A DNA stretch of 8,686 bases, from the NCBI GenBank assembly GCA_964499465.1, contig CAZCLJ010000198.1, forward strand, positions 1 through 8,686. Direction: 5' to 3'. Shown one piece after another: positions 6,301 to 8,686 of the stretch. How positions within the stretch are numbered: position 1 is the stretch's first letter; each line of letters opens with the position of its first letter. Below the pieces are notes generated by a model. It saw nothing but the letters and a program-made list of their open reading frames with translations. It had not been told where the DNA came from and made no database searches. This DNA comes from JAAYJM01 sp964499465. Its GTDB lineage: Bacteria; Bacteroidota; Ignavibacteria; Kapaibacteriales; UBA2268. A program made the position numbers and the translations under genes.

Positions 6301-8273
6301 CTGCTTTGGGAAGCTTCTTTTTGCACTATTTGAGTAAACTGGTCAATAGATTTTTTTATATCCTGCGATGGATGCAGCAAATAAATCTGCTTAAGATAAT
6401 CAAGGGCAATATTGTATGCTTTTAGATGTAAAAACCTTTTTGTGAGATAAAGATAGGCATCTGCCTTGGCTCTCGTTGGATTCGTCCAGTTCAAATAAAA
6501 GAAAAGTTCTTCTAATTTGTGATTATTGATTATTCTTTTGACGACTTCAATATCGAATGAAAAATCTATATCCACAGAGCCAGAAGACATATTCCCGGAA
6601 TGCCACCTCCAATAACAAACAAATTCATCTGCTTTTTTAAAATAGGCAAATTTTGCAATGCGCGTGAGCCATTCGTAATCGTGAGCGCGGGTGAAATCAG
6701 TATTATAATCTCCGTATTGAGTGTAAAGCGTTTTTCTGAATGCGGTTCCAGGATTTGGCAAGGGGTCTGTAAAAAGCATATTAGTTAATAGTTCCTTATT
6801 CCGTCCCTCCCAATTCTCGTAAACTAAATCCTGATTAATTTTTAAATTTTCATCGCAAATATAAAGGTCGCCATAAATCACATCAATTTTGGGATTTTCC
6901 TTTAAAATATCATGGTAATGCTGTAAAACATCTGGATTTAACTTGTCATCAGAATCAAGCCAAATTATATATTTCCCTCTTGCTTCACGAATAGCTCTGT
7001 TGCGGGTATCTGGTGCATTAGTATGCTCTTTTTTAAAGTATCTGATTTTGTCTGAATCAATAGAACGAATGATTTCTGTTGTGTTGTCTGTTGAACCATC
7101 ATCGAATACGAGCAGCTCAAAATTTTCATAGCTTTGCTCTAAAGCACTGGTTATTGCTTCTTTAATGTATTCAGCTCTATTATAGGTTATTACACATACA
7201 GAAAAAAGCAAATCTTCCTGAACAACTGCTTTAGGACTACCTACGCCGGTTAGCGAATAATGCAGTTTTTCTATTGCTTTTTTAGTATATTTTTTTCGAT
7301 GTATATTGTCTTTCAAACTCTTTAATGAATTGATTAGATGGATTGGTTCGTAAAACATATTTACTTCAATATCGAAAATTCTGCCGAATTCAAGATAATC
7401 CAAGTAAATACCATCACGCATCAAAATCCACAAATTTTTACGGCATAGTGCTGGAAGATAGAGATTCCCGCCTTGAGGACCAATAACGAACTCAGCTTGA
7501 TTAAAAAGCGAAAGCTGAAGTTCATTTCGATTCCCAATATTTTTTAAATTCTTATAAACCTTTTTTAAATCGTAGCTTTTTTCATCAGTTCCAAAAATGT
7601 CGTCATCATTTAGCTGAAAATATTGGTCGCTTCCGGTTTTTTCAACGAAGTGATTATAAACAACGAAATACCCCATTTCATAAAGACATTCTTTTAATTT
7701 AGTAAGGTCCTCCCTATCGAAATAATTGATTGGTGCCTGATATTTTTGAAACCACTGTCGGAAAAACTTGTTATTTATTACTACATAAGGTTTTTGTATT
7801 TCTTTTGGTATTTCTTTATTAACAAAGGAAAAATCGGGTAAAAGATAATTTTTCGTTGAAATAATTGAGTGGATATTTCGGTTTTCCCAGATGCAATCTT
7901 CTATTTGTATATGGCGTTGATTGATAAAATCGGGACCAGGGTGGACAAGAAGTTTATCCGGGAAAGGTGCAGATAAACTTTTATATTTGCTATGCTCGCC
8001 CCACTGGTCCCCAATAAGCTCTGGTTCTACTTCAATATGATTATTAGAAAAATAATAGAATATTTTTGAACCCGGACGGCTCAAAGTATTTATATTTATA
8101 TTAAATTTTTTCTTTATAAAATAAATATATGGAATCCACGAAATAAGCTCGTATCCGAATTCACCAAGGAAGCAGAAAACTGCATTAGCAGCTTCTTCCC
8201 TGCTAATAATCAACGGAATATTCGGCTGAATTTCGTAGTCTGAATAATTTCCTTTACTTATATTTTTTTCCAT
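348..8273 (-). CDS. Giant multi-module glycosyltransferase/methyltransferase with C-terminal TPR region
   Basis: One open frame of about 2,641 codons ends in TAA at 348-350. Residues are numbered from the ATG at 8273 here and in all entries below. Module order: N-terminal unassigned domain ~27-332; GT2 ~354-572; helical linker ~582-672; GT2 ~679-917; coiled coil ~920-967; GT2 ~968-1217; linker; GT4 ~1333-1742; SAM methyltransferase ~1787-1967; acidic linker; GT4 ~2054-2422; TPR-like helices ~2440-2639. Key glycosyltransferase and methyltransferase motifs are present in each named module, so the protein looks active rather than decayed. There is no signal peptide or membrane segment, so a cytosolic protein is expected. 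The inferred role is sequential sugar addition plus methylation on one surface glycan; donor and acceptor are unknown. ATG 8273 is preferred over an in-frame TTG at 8327: the extra 18 residues are hydrophobic and unlike the rest, and the TTG has no ribosome-binding site. The gene stands alone between repeat elements, with no operon partner visible. Confidence 0.96.
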   Translation of the reverse strand: MEKNISKGNYSDYEIQPNIPLIISREEAANAVFCFLGEFGYELISWIPYIYFIKKKFNININTLSRPGSKIFYYFSNNHIEVEPELIGDQWGEHSKYKSLSAPFPDKLLVHPGPDFINQRHIQIEDCIWENRNIHSIISTKNYLLPDFSFVNKEIPKEIQKPYVVINNKFFRQWFQKYQAPINYFDREDLTKLKECLYEMGYFVVYNHFVEKTGSDQYFQLNDDDIFGTDEKSYDLKKVYKNLKNIGNRNELQLSLFNQAEFVIGPQGGNLYLPALCRKNLWILMRDGIYLDYLEFGRIFDIEVNMFYEPIHLINSLKSLKDNIHRKKYTKKAIEKLHYSLTGVGSPKAVVQEDLLFSVCVITYNRAEYIKEAITSALEQSYENFELLVFDDGSTDNTTEIIRSIDSDKIRYFKKEHTNAPDTRNRAIREARGKYIIWLDSDDKLNPDVLQHYHDILKENPKIDVIYGDLYICDENLKINQDLVYENWEGRNKELLTNMLFTDPLPNPGTAFRKTLYTQYGDYNTDFTRAHDYEWLTRIAKFAYFKKADEFVCYWRWHSGNMSSGSVDIDFSFDIEVVKRIINNHKLEELFFYLNWTNPTRAKADAYLYLTKRFLHLKAYNIALDYLKQIYLLHPSQDIKKSIDQFTQIVQKEASQSSFIDSFERKEEKHTEGDVQIYDVLVSVIIPTTGKRPKEIERAIQSVLDQTHKNTEIIVINDGGNENLIDLINRLSSNNNNIVYLRHERNMERSVARNTGLKAALGKYICYLDDDDIFYPNHIETLVAELENSEFRIAYTDAYRAVQEKIGDEYITTKRDVPYSKDFDYDEILVGNFIPILCVMHEKSCLDEAGGGFDENIHTHEDLELWIRLSRECKFLHIKQLTCEFVWRNDGSTTSSAQRENMLHTLEYIYEKYKDEVRFKPYLQKAREINLEYFKKEVEELKRRKQLEKQNEIVKEVIKQSDDETEVVASIIIPVLNNIEYTEKCIEAIRNTCSDLNYEIIVIDNGSTDGTRDLLYAEQIIGNGLITVFNDEGKSFSVSNNQGAALARGKYLIFLNNDTQVQPNWLHCIIETFEKDEQIGVQGGKLLYPNDTVQHCGIVYGPVQKDVNIHFHIYLAFPKDFECVNIERDFQMLTGAMLAVRRNLFKEIGGFDENYHFGHEDLDLCLTAKKEGYKVRYNPNAVAYHFEAKTKQLEGIEKFERYFKNSESFDARNQKYFNEKWADFLEVDADKYYREDGFYALLSDENEKMQFHKRLTLLSEKVNEIINIQNFALLTKIISMIKNKPEEEIDITKDIKFEAIPEKRLLEVEKLLSINKIIEEKPTEKTISKEKKLKVLFTMFGWGESGGGTTLPRAEALALSKKNIEVAVFYAAGNHPSNKQPYYFEKNEDEGVELYGVFNRPTFFLDETNPAREIKDEKICKYFERVIEAFKPDIVHFQNFLGLSFEIAKIAKEKGIKCVYTPHNYHLIDPRLYLFNSDLSLWKGTDFFKNSELPHNYPYLEKEYRKRIETTKTLLNETFDCTFAVSRRMKELLTEFCGSSERICVVNQIPHSTANLPDIQKDSRQIEFPIRIAFIGGAMPHKGVHIIAEAAQLLDSEKIQFDIWGFIDDSYKQFLMNIDKKQMLNFKGNYESSDLVKISEGSDLAIIPSIWEDCAPLVLAEALALKLPVIATNIGGIPDFVANGYNGFLYKHYSPTELSQVLNNLAQNPNLINELRENCKLTYSFNEFIEHLINVYQKVVKQDKISCIEIEKFFIEHIKSNQKNLNLNNKKENLMSSEGMNRVQFEQNIYGGFSNKLAGGILPEMLPSPLVLNLGCGKDVRDGYINIDIFSDDPRVVGMDIRHLEFADNSVDGIIASDVLEHFSHREIDSILKEWARVLKPGGEIIIRCPSLRLQVKAYYNSIWDADIASYMIFGGQTNPGDYHCVAFDEHSIKKHLEFAGFEVLAFEEIDTPQDRGYINLNMTVKARKKISNIFEQSNNNLNGKFEGFFSTSPQDSSEIEEQEEYLLKEESLFEEKPKMQESLFDDIEYEKKESEDKVFDYSDLEGLLNHTKPELNIVWEGSQFVYHSLALINREHCSNIIDTGLADLTIVPYENDQFSPAGNDKYEKLLKNDVRYKQKSAEDIRNLPYVWIRHQWPPNFERPLGAKWVINQPWEYTQLRVDFAEGFKKADEIWTPSTYSRQCFVNSGIDFNKVQIIPNGIDPKVFKPNGKKFVIKTNKKLKFIFVGGTIYRKGIDILLKAYIETFTNQDEVCLVIKDMGGESFYQGQTAKQFIQDIQKNPNSPEIIYIDEYLTEQDIIELYHSSDVFVCPYRGEGFSLPTLEAMACGLPVVVTKGGATDDFVLDTFAWRINAKEVSIGDQMGDKKMTGEAFVLEADKDEIAAVMKFIFENPSIIKSRGLIGSKTARTLWTWNRATLKIFSRLDAMFNLKLAQKAEPMLKDEEDVYIWLGVAEELLLENKLKDALDLFIKVYELNQLKEPSRIHCLNRIIHILLELDQDKKAEEFLNIAKENFSNNIDLKFNTAILHFKKDEITEALEVLSDVLDRWREEKFTSTLGIILEDILLQTGECLLKFEDSEGAMQIFTEVLKLNNESYMGCYGAARAFLLSEIKDEAKNMLQWALKLNPNFKEAKELLEKISE
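357..956 (-). other. C-terminal TPR-like helical repeat region
   Basis: Residues ~2440-2639. Five or so helix pairs with TPR spacing are visible: YIWLGVAEELLLENKLKDAL, IIHILLELDQDKKAEEFL, TAILHFKKDEITEALEVL, GECLLKFEDSEGAMQIF, and AARAFLLSEIKDEAKNML, ending in ALKLNPNFKEAKELL. Several keep the small residue and the N-P-x-x-K/E-A type turn of TPRs. TPRs generally bind peptides or mediate complex assembly, so this part may hold the acceptor protein or partner enzymes. It covers the end of the protein right up to the stop. Confidence 0.8.
1008..2114 (-). other. Module 7: second GT4 family glycosyltransferase domain
   Basis: Residues ~2054-2422. The N-lobe has VWIRHQWPPNFERPLGAKW and INQPWEYTQLR, then DEIWTPSTYSRQ and IIPNGID (2197-2203). 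The C-lobe has FVGGTIYRKG (Lys2234) and the full E-x7-E motif, E2316 to E2324, in YRGEGFSLPTLEAMACGLPV. The RHQWPP/QPWE signature marks a GT4 subgroup often found in large multi-domain or TPR-linked bacterial glycosyltransferases (from memory of the family, not searched here). The catalytic motifs are intact. Confidence 0.94.
2118..2345 (-). other. Acidic low-complexity linker
   Basis: Residues ~1977-2052. Asn/Ser-rich at first, then strongly acidic, with two ESLF motifs (2011-2014 and 2022-2025) in a Glu/Lys-rich setting and a hydrophobic DYSDLEGLL end. It is probably disordered and tethers the methyltransferase to the last GT4. The two ESLF motifs could be short docking sites. Confidence 0.6.
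2373..2915 (-). other. Module 6: SAM-dependent methyltransferase domain (class I, Methyltransf_11-like)
   Basis: Residues ~1787-1967. SAM-binding motif I is VLNLGCG (ending at 1817), followed by INIDIF (acidic end of strand 2), ADNSVDGI and SDVLEHF (1857-1863), and LKPGGEI (1879-1885). These are the standard landmarks of a small-molecule class I methyltransferase. Between glycosyltransferase modules it most likely methylates a sugar of the growing glycan (O-methyl cap or modified residue), which in other polysaccharide systems can stop chain growth. The methylated position is unknown. Confidence 0.9.
3048..4277 (-). other. Module 5: GT4 family glycosyltransferase domain (GT-B fold)
   Basis: Residues ~1333-1742. 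The N-terminal lobe has the glycine-rich donor/acceptor loop GESGGGTT (1343-1350), DIVHFQNF and VYTPHNYH. The C-terminal lobe has IAFIGGAMPHKG (basic Lys1582 for phosphate binding), then PSIWEDCAPLVLAEALA and LPVIATNIGGIPDFV. The usual E-x7-E retaining-GT motif reads D1653-x7-E1661, a conservative variant also seen in other GT4 members with a W-x-D-x-x-P-L-V pattern. Retaining transfer from a nucleotide sugar is expected. Confidence 0.92.
4278..4622 (-). other. Linker between third GT2 and first GT4
   Basis: Residues ~1218-1332. A helical part (around KRLTLLSEKVNEIINIQ) is followed by a Lys/Glu/Pro-rich stretch (NKPEEEIDITKD and EEKPTEKTISKEKK) that looks flexible. No enzyme motif is present. 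It separates the GT-A block (three GT2 modules) from the GT-B/methyltransferase block. Confidence 0.5.
4623..5372 (-). other. Module 4: third GT2 domain, rhamnosyltransferase-like
   Basis: Residues ~968-1217. Motifs: SIIIPVLNNIEYTEKCI at the start, DNGSTDG at 1004-1010, NNQGAALARGKYL before the metal site NND at 1056-1058, then GAMLAVRR, IGGFDENY and HEDLDL (1159-1164), followed by a YHFE ending. Use of NND rather than DDD, with the GAM-LAVRR and GFDE-HEDLDL pairs, is typical of the GT2 subgroup that includes O-antigen rhamnosyltransferases (RfbF/WsaE-like). The subgroup is known to contain other specificities, so the sugar remains open. Confidence 0.92.
5373..5516 (-). other. Charged coiled-coil linker
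   Basis: Residues ~920-967. The Lys/Glu-rich helix contains FKKEVEELKRRKQLEKQNE, with hydrophobic residues at roughly heptad spacing, and ends in an acidic DDETE just before the first strand of module 4. A rigid spacer or dimerisation helix is the likely role. Confidence 0.55.
5523..6239 (-). other. Module 3: second GT2 family glycosyltransferase domain
   Basis: Residues ~679-917. It starts VLVSVIIPTTGKRPKEIERA and carries INDGG (716-720) in place of the usual DDGS turn, a four-aspartate metal site DDDD at 769-772 (in KYICYLDDDD), and HEDLELW at 860-866 as the acceptor/catalytic-base motif. RSVARNTGLKAALGKY before the metal site is typical of GT2. The motifs differ clearly from those of modules 2 and 4, so this is not a recent tandem duplication and probably has its own substrate. 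Confidence 0.92.
6258..6530 (-). other. Helical linker between the first two GT2 modules
   Basis: Residues ~582-672. The segment is rich in Leu, Ala, Lys and Tyr, with a helix-turn-helix rhythm around AYNIALDYLKQIYLLHPSQ, which looks like a single degenerate TPR-type pair of helices. It then runs into a charged, Ser/Glu/Lys-rich stretch before module 3. It probably acts as a spacer or small scaffold. No catalytic motif is seen. Confidence 0.5.
6558..7214 (-). other. Module 2: GT2 family glycosyltransferase domain (GT-A fold)
   Basis: Residues ~354-572. The start has the classic GT2 pattern: a beta strand, then TYNRAEYI and SALEQSYENFELLVFDDGST. The nucleotide-binding DDGSTD is at 391-396, the metal-binding DxD equivalent is DSDD at 440-443 (after GKYIIWL), and the catalytic-base region is HDYEW at 531-535. 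The order and spacing match an inverting, metal-dependent GT2 enzyme that uses a nucleotide-diphospho sugar. The sugar cannot be inferred. Confidence 0.92.
7278..8195 (-). other. Module 1: N-terminal domain, possible GT61-like glycosyltransferase
   Basis: Residues ~27-332. The domain opens with a GEFGYEL motif (37-43) followed by a tryptophan-proline pair. Near its end it has GPQGGNLYLP (265-274), which resembles the glycine-rich turn of GT61/DUF563-type transferases, where a G-x-H-G-type loop followed by a hydrophobic helix is typical. The canonical histidine is absent here (Q-G-G instead). Size (about 300 residues) fits a GT-B-like transferase. It sits first in a chain of sugar transferases, which supports a carbohydrate role, but the family assignment is a guess and it could be an acceptor-binding or structural domain. 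Confidence 0.4.
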
Positions 8274-8330
8274 CTTTATACTATCCACCCACAAAGTATA
8301 ATAAAAAATATTAATTATCAATAACAATGC
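8274..8330 (-). promoter_or_regulatory. Possible promoter and weak ribosome binding site of the giant gene
   Basis: On the minus strand, TTGATA (8321-8316) is followed after 15 bases by TATACT (8300-8295), which runs into TTTG. This is an acceptable sigma-70-like pair with short spacing, and also loosely like the TAnnTTTG -7 element of Bacteroidota, but off by one base. A start of transcription near 8288 would give a very short leader before ATG 8273 and would exclude the TTG at 8327. GGTGGA (8289-8284), ten bases before the ATG, is the only weak Shine-Dalgarno-like match. Confidence 0.3.
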
Positions 8331-8338
8331 CAGTTTTT

Positions 8339-8386
8339 GTTGATTTGATGATTTGTTGATTTGTTGAGTTAATGAGTTGATTCGTT
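8339..8386 (+). repeat. Degenerate 8-bp tandem repeat (GTTGATTT type)
   Basis: Six units in register: GTTGATTT, GATGATTT, GTTGATTT, GTTGAGTT, AATGAGTT, GATTCGTT, decaying to the right. It lies just upstream of the giant gene in the intergenic region. Such microsatellites can change copy number by slippage, but the decay suggests an old array. No coding potential is seen. Confidence 0.8.
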
Positions 8387-8433
8387 GAACTCAGAAGTCC
8401 TGATGCCTCGTAGTTTGTTATTTCGCAGTCGTG
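8387..8433. other. Unassigned intergenic stretch
   Basis: No hairpin, promoter pair or open frame stands out between the 8-bp repeat and palindromic copy C. The segment GCAGTCGTGTCATTCC at its right end (8425-8440) resembles the outside of copy A (AGAATGACTGCC read in reverse complement), hinting that the shared element extends slightly into it. Confidence 0.4.
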
Positions 8434-8511
8434 TCATTCCGAAACGAAGTGAGGAATCTCACAACTCATTGCTATTACAGTGTTTGAGATTCTTCACTTC
8501 GTTCCTAATGA
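8434..8511 (+). repeat. Dispersed palindromic element, copy C
   Basis: Arms 8444-8461 (ACGAAGTGAGGAATCTCA) and 8485-8502 are reverse complements with one mismatch, with an outer TCATT/AATGA pair and a 23-base loop. On the plus strand it is followed by CACTTTGGCTTTTTTTG (seven Ts at 8523-8529), which could make it a rightward terminator. Same family as the elements at 126-204 and 220-308. Confidence 0.85.
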
Positions 8512-8546
8512 ACCACTTTGGCTTTTTTTGCACGTAACTATATGTA
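8488..8546 (-). repeat. Right arm of 59-bp inverted repeat flanking the gene
   Basis: Reverse complement of 91-149 with three mismatches, ending sharply at the loop of copy C on the inner side and at GCTA (8547-8550) on the outer side. The arms point towards each other across about 8.3 kb that contains only the giant gene and palindromic repeats. Confidence 0.9.
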
Positions 8547-8563
8547 TAGCTAATACTTATACA

Positions 8564-8595
8564 AGTCATACGATAAACAAGTTTATAGTATGACT
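8564..8595. repeat. Right outer hairpin, 15-bp stem
   Basis: AGTCATACGATAAAC (8564-8578) and GTTTATAGTATGACT (8581-8595) pair at 14 of 15 positions around a two-base loop. It begins AGTCAT and ends ATGACT like the left outer hairpin, and stands 17 bases outside the 59-bp inverted repeat (36 bases on the left). Confidence 0.85.
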
Positions 8596-8613
8596 TTATT
8601 AAATTCTTGGTTT

Positions 8614-8642
8614 CTCCTTCCCAAGTTGCATATGGGAAGGAG
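8614..8642. repeat. Perfect 10-bp hairpin, CTCCTTCCCA/TGGGAAGGAG
   Basis: Arms 8614-8623 and 8633-8642 around a nine-base loop, the most GC-rich stem in the flank. Nine consecutive As follow at 8655-8663. Read on the minus strand, a T-run lies before the hairpin, not after it, and on the plus strand the tract is A, so it is not a standard terminator. It may be a further dispersed palindrome family. The remaining bases to 8686 show nothing else. Confidence 0.7.
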
Positions 8643-8686
8643 GATTTGTAACTTAAAAAAAAATTCTAAGCCATACTATCAACTTG

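Noticed and set aside
348..8273. Several adjacent genes joined by sequencing error
   Set aside because: The frame is continuous through every linker, and domain junctions show linker-like composition instead of stop codons or frame changes. The possible internal start at 2951 is reported separately.
8274..8327. In-frame TTG start 18 codons upstream of the ATG
   Set aside because: No ribosome-binding site precedes it, the added residues are hydrophobic and AT-driven, and the best promoter candidate overlaps it. It remains possible but less likely than ATG 8273.
91..8546. Complete transposon with its own transposase
   Set aside because: No transposase, integrase or resolvase motif is present between the inverted repeats; only glycosyltransferase, methyltransferase and TPR sequence is found.

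Overview
The window holds one very large protein-coding gene on the minus strand (about 8273 down to 348, roughly 2,640 codons) with short non-coding, repeat-rich flanks (1-347 and about 8274-8686). No second gene, RNA gene, transposase or CRISPR array can be supported. The gene is a single uninterrupted frame that strings together a whole set of glycan-building modules. In N-to-C order these are an unassigned N-terminal domain, possibly GT61-like; a GT2 glycosyltransferase; a helical linker; a second GT2; a coiled-coil linker; a third GT2, rhamnosyltransferase-like; a linker; a GT4 glycosyltransferase; a SAM-dependent methyltransferase; an acidic low-complexity linker; a second GT4; and a C-terminal TPR-like helical region. 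No signal peptide or membrane span is visible, so the protein probably works in the cytoplasm or at the inner face of the membrane, building or capping a surface glycan (O-antigen, capsule, S-layer or flagellar glycan). The actual product cannot be read from the sequence.

The flanks are built from dispersed palindromic elements of one family (core ACGAAGTGARGAATC, ends GTCATT/AATGAC). There are two on the left (126-204 and 220-308) and one on the right (8434-8511). The left outer element and the right element are extended by a further shared stretch, so that 91-149 and 8488-8546 form a 59-bp inverted repeat with only three mismatches, facing each other across the gene. Outside this repeat, each end carries a strong 15-bp-stem hairpin that begins AGTCAT and ends ATGACT (22-54 and 8564-8595). 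The gene is therefore enclosed by nested inverted repeats. This may reflect insulation or termination elements, MITE-like insertions, or a cassette able to invert or move by recombination. Upstream of the gene there is also an 8-bp-period tandem repeat (8339-8386), and at the right edge another hairpin (8614-8642).

Organism: the DNA is AT-rich, uses the standard bacterial code, and combines GAACGAAGTGARGAATC palindromes and GTTGATTT-type microsatellites with giant multi-module glycosyltransferases. This would fit the Bacteroidota/Ignavibacteriota neighbourhood, but that is inference from general pattern and only weakly supported.
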